From: an uncultured Prevotellaceae bacterium
Lineage (GTDB): Bacteria > Bacteroidota > Bacteroidia > Bacteroidales > Bacteroidaceae
Length of the DNA stretch: 64,000 nt
Direction: 5' to 3'
Assembly (NCBI GenBank): GCA_902761905.1
Contig: CACWMK010000013.1
Span: forward strand, 1 to 64,000
Shown: piece by piece, positions 30,977-39,261 of the stretch
How the letters are laid out: each line of letters begins with the position of its first letter
Numbering within the stretch: the stretch's first letter is position 1
Program-made: the position numbers and the translations under genes
Notes under the pieces: model-generated
The model's input: only the letters and a program-made list of their open reading frames with translations
Told to the model about the DNA's origin: nothing
The model's database searches: none

Positions 30977-33250
30977 ATGGCACAGCCCATCAACTCGAAG
31001 GAGGAGTACTTTAACCTGCGCAACTCTGCTGAGAACCGCAGCAATCTGGCCAAGGCTCGCCAGGGCGACGAACAGGCCAAGCACAAGCTGGTACAGATAG
31101 CCTACAACGACTTGATGCCCGATGGAAAGGTAGAAGGCGCTTGCCATCCCAGCTCGATGTTTGCCTACGATGTAGACTGCGCCAGTCTGGACGAAAGCAA
31201 TCGCATCGCCAAGAAGATGCTAGAGATGAAGTCAGAGATTGGTCTGCTTGAGATGAGTCGCTCAGCTCGCTACGGCCTGCACCTGGTGCTTCGCCGAGAG
31301 ATGGGCAAGACCATCCTTGAGAATCAGGTACGCGTGTCGATGCTCACACAGACCGAGATGGACTCGCAGGCTCACGACTTGGGTCGCGTGATGTTCACCA
31401 CCACAGCCGATGCCGACGAGCTGCTTTATCTGGACGATACCATCTTCACAGAGACGATGACCATCGAGCAGAGCGAAGAGGAGTACAAGACTCTGAAGGA
31501 GCGTGAGAAGAAGAATCTGGAGGAAGTGCCCGCTGGCGCCAAGAAGGCCAACAAACATTATCGCCCTTGGGAGGACAACGGCACTACCACAGCTGCCAAG
31601 TCCGTGATGGAAGTCACTATTAATGATGTACCCGCGAAACCCGACATGCGCTACCTGAAAGCATTCAATGAGTTCATGGATGATGCAGGTCTCTCTGAGC
31701 GCTCGTTGCAGATTGAAGGTGTTCGCCACAACTCGTTGCTAAGCATCTTCTCTGTTGGTGCCTGCCGATTAATCCCCAAGGCGCAGATGATTGCCATAGT
31801 ACGTCATCTCACGCCTGAGTATGCCAAGGAGCAAGACTGTCAGAAGCTCATCGATGACTTCTACAAGAACACCGATCCCAATGCAGCCCTCACCAAGCGT
31901 CAGCGTGAAATCCTGGCCGAAGCATTCAGCGAGAGCGAGGAGATCGAGGACGAGGAGGCAGAACAGGAGACCGCAGACAAGAAGCGCTACAAGCTGATAG
32001 CCAAGCTTCTGCCCTCAGGACTGCGCGAGCCCGTGATGGCTGCACCTAAGGATGTACAGATGAATGTAATATGTTCAATCATGCCCATTGCTGCTGCATA
32101 TGCTGACCAAGTAGAAGTTAAATATGCAGACGACAAAATGCAGCATCTGGGATTGATGTCGATGATTATTGCTCGTCAGGCAGGAGGTAAGTCGGGCTGT
32201 AAGGAGGCCGTAGAGTGTTGGATAAAGATTATTAAGGACGAATCCAAAGCTTTGCGTGTAAAGGAGGATGAGGTGAAAAGGCGCAACAAATGTCGCAAGG
32301 CCAATGAGCGAGCAGAAGAAGTTCCTCAGTCTCCCATCCGTAAGGTGCCCATTACAATCTCAACTTCAACACTACTCAAACGTTTCAAGGCAGTACCCGG
32401 TCGATGCATAGTGTCGTTTAGTGAGGAGCTTGATACACTGCTAAAAACCAATGGCGCAGGTAGTTGGTCGGCAAAGTACGACATATACCGCTATTCGTTC
32501 GATCGTGCTGAGTGGGGTCAGGATTACAATAGCGATCAGGCAGAATCAGGCGAAGTTGACGTTGCCTACAATTGGACTGTATTTGGAACCTATGGCTCAT
32601 TCAGGAAGTGCTTTCAAAGTGACAATGCAGAGAATGGTCTGGGAAGCCGCATCCTTATATCTGAGTTTCCTGATACTCGTTTTGCCAAGATGCCTAAGTA
32701 TCGCCCTCTTTCTGAAGAGGATGAGGAAGCTATCCAGCAGGCAGCTCGCAAACTGAGCGAAATGAAGGGTTTTGTAGACACCCCTCGTCTGCGTAAAGCT
32801 ATCAGCAAGTGGGTAGAAGACAAACGAATCCTGGCACTGAAGAACAACGATGAGGTGATGGACAACTTCCGCCGTCGTGCCGCTGTCATCGGCTTTCGTT
32901 GTGGAGTGATCTTCCATCTGCTCTCTGGCGATGAGCACGAATCAAAGGCCTGTGTAGACTTTATGCTGCTAATGGCTGACTATTGTCTGGATAATCAGGT
33001 GCATATGCTTGGCGAATTAATAGAAAGTCAGCAGGCCCAGAATGCCCCTGCCGAGGTACGCACCATCAGCAACAAGACCATCTACGACAAGCTGCCCAAG
33101 GAGTTTACCTACGACGATGTGAAGGATGCCAGGGGCGCTGGCTACAGCGATTCAACCTATCGCAGCGATGTGAAACGCTGGAAAGACAACGGCCTGATAG
33201 AAGAAATCCAAAGCGGCCGCAACAAATTATTCAGAAAGAAAGTAGCCTGA
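30977..33250 (+). CDS. Primase-helicase-like protein, module B
   Basis: A protein of about 757 residues; the start at 30977 has AAAGAAG just upstream, with an in-frame ATG at 30944 as the alternative. It has the same layout as the module A protein. The primase-like N-terminus has D65-V-D67 in FAYDVDCA and the Ser...His motif in SRSARYGLHLVL (H102). The P-loop-like ARQAGGKS (399-406) lacks the first Gly of a standard Walker A. A DUF3987-type C-terminal part and a winged-helix-like end follow (YDDVKDARGAGYSDSTYRSDVKRW). It probably replicates an accessory element. A strong terminator follows. Confidence 0.87.
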   Translation: MAQPINSKEEYFNLRNSAENRSNLAKARQGDEQAKHKLVQIAYNDLMPDGKVEGACHPSSMFAYDVDCASLDESNRIAKKMLEMKSEIGLLEMSRSARYGLHLVLRREMGKTILENQVRVSMLTQTEMDSQAHDLGRVMFTTTADADELLYLDDTIFTETMTIEQSEEEYKTLKEREKKNLEEVPAGAKKANKHYRPWEDNGTTTAAKSVMEVTINDVPAKPDMRYLKAFNEFMDDAGLSERSLQIEGVRHNSLLSIFSVGACRLIPKAQMIAIVRHLTPEYAKEQDCQKLIDDFYKNTDPNAALTKRQREILAEAFSESEEIEDEEAEQETADKKRYKLIAKLLPSGLREPVMAAPKDVQMNVICSIMPIAAAYADQVEVKYADDKMQHLGLMSMIIARQAGGKSGCKEAVECWIKIIKDESKALRVKEDEVKRRNKCRKANERAEEVPQSPIRKVPITISTSTLLKRFKAVPGRCIVSFSEELDTLLKTNGAGSWSAKYDIYRYSFDRAEWGQDYNSDQAESGEVDVAYNWTVFGTYGSFRKCFQSDNAENGLGSRILISEFPDTRFAKMPKYRPLSEEDEEAIQQAARKLSEMKGFVDTPRLRKAISKWVEDKRILALKNNDEVMDNFRRRAAVIGFRCGVIFHLLSGDEHESKACVDFMLLMADYCLDNQVHMLGELIESQQAQNAPAEVRTISNKTIYDKLPKEFTYDDVKDARGAGYSDSTYRSDVKRWKDNGLIEEIQSGRNKLFRKKVA

Positions 33251-33253
33251 CCT

Positions 33254-33300
33254 TAACCAATAATCCCCGTCCAAATTGGATGGGGATTATTGGTTTGTTT
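33254..33300 (+). terminator. Terminator after module B
   Basis: A 14-bp perfect stem (AACCAATAATCCCC with its complement, loop of 13) is followed by TTGTTT. Confidence 0.82.
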
Positions 33301-33340
33301 CCTGTCGGTATTACCGGACTCGAAACTGCGAACATCTTAA

Positions 33341-33634
33341 TCATAGAATAGTAAGACTTATCTTACGTCCTAACCCTTGGAATATCTTGAATAGGGTAGA
33401 AACTTGTATGTCGGCATGTCCGTTTTCAACACGCGAGATATAGCTTTTCTTGGTCCCTATCTTATCAGCAAGCTGCTCTTGTGTAAGCCCAGCTTTTTTA
33501 CGTTCTTCTTTAAGACGCTCACCCAAAATGAATGCATCCACCTCAGCATCAAACTCCATTCTTGTAGGAGTCCCCTCTGCACCAAAGTCCTCTGTGATAA
33601 GATCCTCAATAGGTGTCATGTTATTATTTTCCAT
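33341..33634 (-). CDS. XRE-family helix-turn-helix regulator, antitoxin-like
   Basis: A 97-residue protein with a C-terminal HTH (LKEERKKAGLTQEQLADKIGTKKSYISRVENG). The acidic N-terminal part resembles antitoxins of HigB/RelE pairs. The start MENNNM at 33634 is chosen because the -7 box at 33654-33661 would exclude a longer in-frame start. The place normally held by a toxin gene upstream holds only promoters, so this is an orphan. It may have moved with module B. Confidence 0.85.
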   Translation of the reverse strand: MENNNMTPIEDLITEDFGAEGTPTRMEFDAEVDAFILGERLKEERKKAGLTQEQLADKIGTKKSYISRVENGHADIQVSTLFKIFQGLGRKISLTIL

Positions 33635-33653
33635 ATTGCTTGTATTATTTAAG

Positions 33654-33661
33654 CAAAGGTA
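33654..33661 (-). promoter_or_regulatory. -7 box for the XRE regulator
   Basis: TACCTTTG on the reverse strand, 20 bases upstream of the start at 33634. Confidence 0.75.
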
Positions 33662-33766
33662 ACTAATTAGTAAACATTTTCCAAATTTTCGAGAAGAAAA
33701 ATGCATATTTTAGGTAATAATTTAACAAAAACAGACTACATTTTATCATTTTTGAAGAAAAAGCAT

Positions 33767-33774
33767 TACCTTTG
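33767..33774 (+). promoter_or_regulatory. -7 box for the TPR protein
   Basis: TACCTTTG, 48 bases upstream of the ATG at 33822. Confidence 0.75.
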
Positions 33775-33821
33775 TATCTGGTTATTTGAAATGAACATAA
33801 ACCAACTAATATTGAATAATT

Positions 33822-34979
33822 ATGAAAAGAGTACTTTTTACTGTTGCGGCTTTGGTGATGGGCGTGGTTGCCTGGGCGCAGAATGATGCTATGACACGCG
33901 AGCAGGCCGACAAACTCGACTCGGTCACCATAAAGCTGATGAACCAAGAACGCTACGAGGATGCTATCAAGACCAAAGAGCGCGAACTGGCTATTCTGAA
34001 ATCGCTTTATGGCGAGAAGGATACCACCTATATTAAAGGATTGGCCTTCAGTGCCAAACTGTATTACAGAAACAAGCAGCCCAAGGAGGCGGCTAGCGCA
34101 GTAGAAAAAGCCCTGCAGCTATATGCCGACAATATCAGCACCAATGATGAACTCTATGCATTCTATCTAGACAACCTGTCGCTGTATCAGATTTCTACAG
34201 AAGAGTATGACAAAGCCAAGGAGAACTGCAGAAAAGCATTGACCATCTACGAGCAGTTGGGCAAAAAGAACTACGACATGGCTATCATATTGATGCGTAT
34301 GGCCGAAATTTGTCACTACAGCGGTGATAATCAAGAGGCCATAAAATACGAGCTGCGCTCGCTTAACGTGATTAGCACTGTGTGTGGCAAGCACTCCGAC
34401 CAATACATTGGCGAACTGCCATTCCTGCAGAAATACTATCAGGCCGTGGGCGACGAAAAGAAAGCCAAAGAGATAGAGAATACGATAGAAAGACTGAAAA
34501 AAGAAACGGCCGACGGGATAGTTGACCTGCCAGAGCCAATGGAGTTTAAAAGTGCAGCTATCTGTCACGACCACAACGATGATGCAATGAAGTGCATACA
34601 GTATTATCTTACGCATAAGCTTTCAGCACCGCAGATAGATCAGGCAGCCCAGTATATAGTGAAATGGACTCAGGCAAGCGATGAGGTTAACATCCCTATC
34701 GACGAGGACATGGCTTCGCTGGCTACATCAGAGAAGACTCTGCCGTATCTGATAGCATATCTGGCATCGTATAGTTATTACTGTATGGACCGCAAAGTAA
34801 GGGTGCTGGATGAGAAACTGTTTTATTATGCGATAGACGTATTGTTACAGTTTTACGAGCCAAACAGCGAACTGACTGGCAAGGTAAAGCTGCTGGAAAA
34901 CTATCTCAACCTGCAAAAGAAGGGCAAACTCGAGAAAGAGATAAGCAAGGTTTATGCAAAGATGAATAATCAGAAATGA
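33822..34979 (+). CDS. Secreted tetratricopeptide-repeat protein
   Basis: A 385-residue protein with a signal peptide (MKRVLFTVAALVMGVVAWAQ). TPR-like helix pairs run from about residue 40 to 220, for example RYEDAIKTKERELAILKSLYGEKD and EYDKAKENCRKALTIYEQLGKKNYDMAIILMRMAEI. The last third is helical without clear repeats. It probably binds other envelope proteins. It converges with the GH2-like gene. Confidence 0.85.
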   Translation: MKRVLFTVAALVMGVVAWAQNDAMTREQADKLDSVTIKLMNQERYEDAIKTKERELAILKSLYGEKDTTYIKGLAFSAKLYYRNKQPKEAASAVEKALQLYADNISTNDELYAFYLDNLSLYQISTEEYDKAKENCRKALTIYEQLGKKNYDMAIILMRMAEICHYSGDNQEAIKYELRSLNVISTVCGKHSDQYIGELPFLQKYYQAVGDEKKAKEIENTIERLKKETADGIVDLPEPMEFKSAAICHDHNDDAMKCIQYYLTHKLSAPQIDQAAQYIVKWTQASDEVNIPIDEDMASLATSEKTLPYLIAYLASYSYYCMDRKVRVLDEKLFYYAIDVLLQFYEPNSELTGKVKLLENYLNLQKKGKLEKEISKVYAKMNNQK

Positions 34980-34985
34980 CAGGTG

Positions 34986-36542
34986 TCATCGCACGCTATC
35001 CGCGACTTCGAAATCCCAGTGATTGCGCACCATAGTGTTGCCAACTACCAGTGTAAGGGTTAGTTGGCATGGGTGCTTTAGAGAGTCGAGGGGGAACACC
35101 ACCTCACCCAAGTCGGTGTTCGAGGCTAGTGGTATCTTGCCGCTGGAGACCAGTCCACCTGCCACCACCTTGCCATAATCGGTATGCAGAAAATACGTGA
35201 CGCGAACGCCTTGCAGAAAACCATACATGGCATTGTAGGCCGACACTGGCACATGCAACGTATCGCTAAGCGTGTAGCTGGTCTTGCTGATTCGCGCCAA
35301 AGGCACTATCTGGCGACAGAACTGGGTGAAGTCCTTGGCACTAAGATCGTCCTGACCATCGCCCCAACGGGCATGCAGCACTCCACTGAAGTCACCATCG
35401 CGATCGCACATTCCGCCTAGCAGATAGTGGCCCAGGGTGTCGTTGAGCAATCGATGCTCCACACCAAGTTTATACGTAAGCAGGTCGCGACCGTATATCA
35501 CCTTCTGATTCAGCACCACATACGTCAGTTTTTGATCGTTCCACACATAGTCGGCATCGTTGAATCGCACCAGCACCAATGATGGATGGCGACCATACAC
35601 GGCCGTGATACGCTCAAGTTCGCGCTTCGATTTGGCCTCTGGTTGCAGATACATACCCACCTTGTCGGCAGCTTGGAAAGCGGCGTCGACAGGGCAGAAT
35701 CCACGAAATCTCACATAGTTGATACCCAGAGCCTCAAGTCGTCTGAAAATCTTCTCCCATGTGGCCACATCGGCTGGCATACGGCCCCACATAGGGAAGT
35801 AATCGTCCATCAGGACACCACGCAGATAGGCAGGACGGCGATTGATGTGCAGTCGGCCACCCACTACCCCAACCTCGCGCATGCCAAACGTCAGTTCCTG
35901 ATAATCCTTATCTATGCTCAGGCCCATGCGATACACGTTGGGACGGAACTCGTCCCACAAGCGGTCGTTATCAGGCACGGCCACATCCATGTGCATGTGG
36001 TCATTGCCCAGAAACCAACTGCTGACATACATGTTGGCCGAGTCGCAATTCTCCTTCTGCACAAGCACATCCAGCATATAGTAGCTGAAGTCGGGCGAGC
36101 TGCCACCAAAATCTACATCGAGTTTTACATACCCCTTGTATGGTTGTGGATTCATTGCCACATCTTTAATATATAAGCGGCGAGGTTGCGAACGCAATTC
36201 GACAGCACCCAGTATGCCACGCGAATCGTGTCCAGCCACACTTATCTCGACAGTGTTGCGCTGGCCTGCAGCTATCATCCTGGTAACATCCACCACATGG
36301 GGTGCAACCATCGATGTATCGCCGCCAGCCTCGATGCCGTTGACACGCACTAAGGTAGCACCAAGCGGACGCTCGATGGACAGGACTACACGACATTTCT
36401 CCCACTTCTGTGGTACATACACGCTCTGGCGATACACAGCGGCACTATCGGCATAAGCCGGCTCAAGCAGGCGTACCACTTCTTGAGCCCTGGCACCCAT
36501 CGCCAGCACGATTAGTAATATGGTGGATATAATCTGTTTCAT
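34986..36542 (-). CDS. GH2-like secreted protein, probably not an active hydrolase
   Basis: A 518-residue protein with a signal peptide (MKQIISTILLIVLAMGARA). A jelly-roll sugar-binding domain, an Ig-like domain (FRPNVYRMGLSIDKDYQELTFGMREV) and the start of a barrel (LHINRRPAYLRGVLMDDYFPMWGRMP) follow the GH2 plan. At the place of the catalytic Asn-Glu, the sequence is N328-D329 (HPSLVLVRFNDAD). No clear nucleophile Glu is seen and the chain is much shorter than usual for GH2. It may be a binding protein. The -7 box ends five bases before the ATG. Confidence 0.75.
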   Translation of the reverse strand: MKQIISTILLIVLAMGARAQEVVRLLEPAYADSAAVYRQSVYVPQKWEKCRVVLSIERPLGATLVRVNGIEAGGDTSMVAPHVVDVTRMIAAGQRNTVEISVAGHDSRGILGAVELRSQPRRLYIKDVAMNPQPYKGYVKLDVDFGGSSPDFSYYMLDVLVQKENCDSANMYVSSWFLGNDHMHMDVAVPDNDRLWDEFRPNVYRMGLSIDKDYQELTFGMREVGVVGGRLHINRRPAYLRGVLMDDYFPMWGRMPADVATWEKIFRRLEALGINYVRFRGFCPVDAAFQAADKVGMYLQPEAKSKRELERITAVYGRHPSLVLVRFNDADYVWNDQKLTYVVLNQKVIYGRDLLTYKLGVEHRLLNDTLGHYLLGGMCDRDGDFSGVLHARWGDGQDDLSAKDFTQFCRQIVPLARISKTSYTLSDTLHVPVSAYNAMYGFLQGVRVTYFLHTDYGKVVAGGLVSSGKIPLASNTDLGEVVFPLDSLKHPCQLTLTLVVGNTMVRNHWDFEVADSVR

Positions 36543-36547
36543 GGCTG

Positions 36548-36555
36548 CAAAAATA
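36548..36555 (-). promoter_or_regulatory. -7 box for the GH2-like gene
   Basis: TATTTTTG on the reverse strand, five bases from the start codon; predicts a leaderless mRNA. Confidence 0.55.
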
Positions 36556-36650
36556 AGTCTTTTTTCTGTATCGGCAAAAAAAACAAAGAAAAAGAATCAT
36601 AAAAGCTGCCTCCAAATTGAAGTCATAAGGCAAAATTAACCTTATAAGTT

Positions 36651-36736
36651 GGCGCAATCTCGACTTTTTTATGAGATTGCGCCAGTTTATAGAGTTATTA
36701 TTTGGCGCAATCGCTTATTTTTTGTAACTTTGCGCC
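36651..36736. promoter_or_regulatory. Four-site GGCGCAA operator at the ATPase-nuclease promoter
   Basis: GGCGCAATCTC at 36651-36661 and its exact complement at 36673-36683 form an 11-bp palindrome. A third site, GGCGCAATC, is at 36704, and a fourth, inverted TTGCGCC, is at 36730-36736 overlapping the -7 box. The spread suggests a repressor binding site. Confidence 0.7.
36725..36732 (+). promoter_or_regulatory. -7 box for the ATPase-nuclease gene
   Basis: TAACTTTG, 24 bases upstream of the ATG at 36757, overlapped by the fourth GGCGCAA-type site. Confidence 0.7.
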
Positions 36737-36756
36737 AGATTATAAATAATGACGAT

Positions 36757-38217
36757 ATGGAAAGATCTATTATTGGTCGCGAAAAAGAGAAGATGGAGTT
36801 GAAGAATTACATTTCTTCAGAACAGTCAGAGTTTGTTGCCATCTATGGCAGACGTCGTGTGGGCAAGACTTTTCTAGTGAAGGAACTGCTAGAAGGTAGA
36901 TTTACCTTCAGAATGACAGGGAAAGAGAATGCTCGCCTTGGAGACCAATTACTGAATTTCTCATACGCACTGGAAGATTTCTTCCACGACGGCCTGGTGC
37001 CCAAGAGCTGGACAGAGGCTTTTCGAATGCTCTCCAAAAACATTGAGAAACTGGGAGAGGGTACTAAGATCATCTTCATTGACGAACTTCCCTGGCTTGA
37101 CACACCGAAATCCCGTTTTCTTGGAGCGCTGGAGCACTTCTGGAATGACTGGGCCTACTATCGGAATGACATCAAGTTGATTGTCTGTGGTTCGGCCACA
37201 TCATGGATGCTAAAGAAACTGATCAACGCCAGAGGTGGGCTGCACAACCGTGTTACCCACAAGATGCTGGTTTCCCCCTTCTGTCTTGAGGAAACAGAGC
37301 AATACTTCCAGAGCAAGGGTTTCAACTATGAGCGACCTGAGATTATCGACTGCTACATGGCAGTCGGGGGAGTCGCCTACTATCTGTCGTTGTTTAGCAG
37401 GGACAAAAGCGTAGCAGAGAACATCAACGACCTTTGCTTCACCAGAGGAGGGGAATTGACCGACGAATTCAACAAACTATACGACTCCCTTTTCAAAAAG
37501 GCCGAGAATCATATCGCAGTCATCAATGCACTCAGCAATAACAGGAAAGGAATGACCCGTCTTGAGTTAATCAGCAAGACAAAGTTGCCGAATAACGGCA
37601 ATCTCACCACACTGCTCAAAGAATTGGAAACCTGCGAGTTCATTCGTTCGTATCAGCCTTTCGGCAAGGAAAAGAAGGACAAGACGTTCCAGCTAACAGA
37701 CCAGTTCTCGCTGTTCTATCTCCACTTTATGAAGATCGGAGGGAATTACGGCAAGAATTATTGGATGCAGATGATTGGAAAACCTGAATACAGCGCATGG
37801 TCGGGCTATGCTTTTGAGACCGTTTGTCTGCATCATGTCGAACAGATTGTAAGTGCTTTAGGTATTAGCGGAGCCTATTATTCGCCTTGTTCTTGGACAT
37901 ACCGCCCATCAGACGCAGTCAAAAATGATGCTAATGCAGATGAGGATCTGAGAAGAGGTGGACAAATCGATTTGCTGATAGACAGGAAAGACAAGACTAT
38001 CAGCGTATGCGAAATGAAGTACTCTGGCGGCGAATATGAGATAACAAAAGCATATGCCAACCATGTAGAAGAGCGTCTGCGGACATTTAGAAAAGTAACG
38101 AACACGAAGAAATCCTTTTCAATAGTTTACGTTACGCCCTTCGGATTATATAATAATATGTACGCGAGAAAAGTCAACAAACAGATAACGGCAGACGATT
38201 TATTCAAAAAGTGCTAG
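36757..38217 (+). CDS. P-loop ATPase fused to a DUF234 nuclease-like domain
   Basis: A 486-residue protein; the start at 36757 (MERSIIGREKEK) is downstream of the promoter. The archaeal-type ATPase domain has Walker A G31-RRRVGK37-T and a Walker B-like IIFIDELPWLD. A winged-helix region follows (RKGMTRLELISKTKL). The C-terminal DUF234 part has a PD-(D/E)xK-like set, D405 and E419-x-K421 (GQIDLLI, CEMKYS). The family is widespread on mobile DNA with unclear function. The four-site operator at its promoter suggests tight control, perhaps by this protein itself. Confidence 0.9.
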   Translation: MERSIIGREKEKMELKNYISSEQSEFVAIYGRRRVGKTFLVKELLEGRFTFRMTGKENARLGDQLLNFSYALEDFFHDGLVPKSWTEAFRMLSKNIEKLGEGTKIIFIDELPWLDTPKSRFLGALEHFWNDWAYYRNDIKLIVCGSATSWMLKKLINARGGLHNRVTHKMLVSPFCLEETEQYFQSKGFNYERPEIIDCYMAVGGVAYYLSLFSRDKSVAENINDLCFTRGGELTDEFNKLYDSLFKKAENHIAVINALSNNRKGMTRLELISKTKLPNNGNLTTLLKELETCEFIRSYQPFGKEKKDKTFQLTDQFSLFYLHFMKIGGNYGKNYWMQMIGKPEYSAWSGYAFETVCLHHVEQIVSALGISGAYYSPCSWTYRPSDAVKNDANADEDLRRGGQIDLLIDRKDKTISVCEMKYSGGEYEITKAYANHVEERLRTFRKVTNTKKSFSIVYVTPFGLYNNMYARKVNKQITADDLFKKC

Positions 38218-38480
38218 ATATCGTAGTTTCAGCTATCCCCAGGAGTGCGATGTCAAACGAGGGAAGCCACACGTCAAGATGTCACCATGCTTGCGATGCT
38301 AACGCAGCACACGGTAGCCTGTGGCGCGACTCAAAGCGAATGCCCCACAGTCGTAAGCATGATAAAACATACCTACGGCCATGAGGTAAAACGCGAATTG
38401 TCATAAGATAGAGCTGTATTGCACTGAATTTCACAGGCTAACTTTTTCGTCGCGAATTTCACCTGAATTTCACCATAGGC
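38218..38480. other. Intergenic region without a recognised gene
   Basis: No supported ORF. It includes GAATTTCAC repeats (38430-38475), a motif also found in part in the 72-bp repeats. It is probably degraded accessory DNA. Confidence 0.5.
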
Positions 38481-38514
38481 AAAAGAAAAACGAGCTACAT
38501 CTCTGTAACTCGTT
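38481..38514 (-). terminator. Terminator after tRNA-Met
   Basis: A 10-base stem (38489-38498 with 38505-38514, one mismatch) is followed on the reverse strand by TTTCTTTT. Confidence 0.8.
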
Positions 38515-38525
38515 GATTTTCTTTG

Positions 38526-38599
38526 TAGCGGGACCCAGGATTGAACTGGGGACCTCATGATTATGAATCATGCGCTCTAACCAGCTGAGCTATCCCGCC
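38526..38599 (-). tRNA. tRNA-Met (CAT)
   Basis: A 74-base cloverleaf on the reverse strand. Acceptor GGCGGGA pairs with TCCCGCT; D arm AGCTCAGCTGGTTAGAGC; anticodon arm CATGA-TTCATAA-TCATG with CAT; T loop TTCAATC. The elongator Met reading fits better than initiator (no 5' C1 mismatch); tRNA-Ile2 with modified CAT cannot be excluded from sequence alone. A promoter box is at 38620-38627. Confidence 0.92.
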
Positions 38600-38619
38600 A
38601 TATCGCTGTTTTGCGGGTG

Positions 38620-38627
38620 CAAAGGTA
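38620..38627 (-). promoter_or_regulatory. -7 box for tRNA-Met
   Basis: TACCTTTG on the reverse strand, 20 bases upstream of the tRNA. Confidence 0.75.
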
Positions 38628-38690
38628 CACATTTTTTTGGAACCACCAAAATTTTTCGGCAAAAAGTTTTGTGTTTCGATTAATTTTTGT

Positions 38691-38698
38691 AATTTTGC
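38691..38698 (+). promoter_or_regulatory. -7 box for the START-like gene
   Basis: TAATTTTG, 44 bases upstream of the ATG at 38743. Confidence 0.7.
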
Positions 38699-38742
38699 CG
38701 CATAAAACGTTGATAATAATCAATAACTAACACCCAAAACGT

Positions 38743-39138
38743 ATGGGAAAACAGAAAATTGACATCGAATACCCATTGGCCATCAAGTCGCCTGCACTGA
38801 TATGGGAACAGATAAGTAGCGCTCACGGACTGGAGCGATGGTTTGCCGACCACGTAAACGAAGAAGACGGCATGTTCACCTTCACCTGGGGTGAACCTTG
38901 GACTGAACAGGACGTGCGAGAGGCACATGTGCTGGAATCAGTAGTAAACGACCACATTCGCATGAAGTGGGACGAAGAGGACGACGACTCATACTTCGAG
39001 ATGCGAATAGCCAAGAGCGACCTGACACACCAGTTGAACCTGCTGATAACCGACTTTGCCGAAGACGACGACGTGGACGGACTGAAGATTCTGTGGGAGA
39101 GCATGCTTGACCGTCTGCACAGGGCGAGCGGACTATAA
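38743..39138 (+). CDS. START-like domain protein
   Basis: A 131-residue acidic protein matching the START/AHSA1-like fold family common in Bacteroidales: KQKIDIEYPLAIKSPALIWEQIS, LERWFADHV, FTFTWGEPWTEQDVREA, IRMKWDEEDDDSYFEMRI. Such folds bind hydrophobic ligands or other proteins. It precedes the LptF/G-type permease gene by 123 bases, which include an AT-rich tandem repeat and a separate promoter. Confidence 0.9.
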   Translation: MGKQKIDIEYPLAIKSPALIWEQISSAHGLERWFADHVNEEDGMFTFTWGEPWTEQDVREAHVLESVVNDHIRMKWDEEDDDSYFEMRIAKSDLTHQLNLLITDFAEDDDVDGLKILWESMLDRLHRASGL

Positions 39139-39141
39139 AAA

Positions 39142-39225
39142 AATGAAGAGTGAATAGTTAAGAGTTAAGAAAAATAGTTGATTAGTGACATTTTATTAAT
39201 TCTTAATTCTTAATTCTTAATTAAA
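39142..39225 (+). repeat. AT-rich tandem repeats, opposed orientation
   Basis: GAGTTAAGA units at 39150-39170 and AATTCTTA units at 39197-39225 are near-complementary, so a long weak stem could form between the START-like gene and the permease promoter. Confidence 0.6.
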
Positions 39226-39230
39226 TTATG

Positions 39231-39238
39231 TAATTTTG
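39231..39238 (+). promoter_or_regulatory. -7 box for the LptF/G permease gene
   Basis: TAATTTTG, 23 bases upstream of the ATG at 39262. Confidence 0.7.
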
Positions 39239-39261
39239 CAGCCAAAATTGCAAAATAGCAA

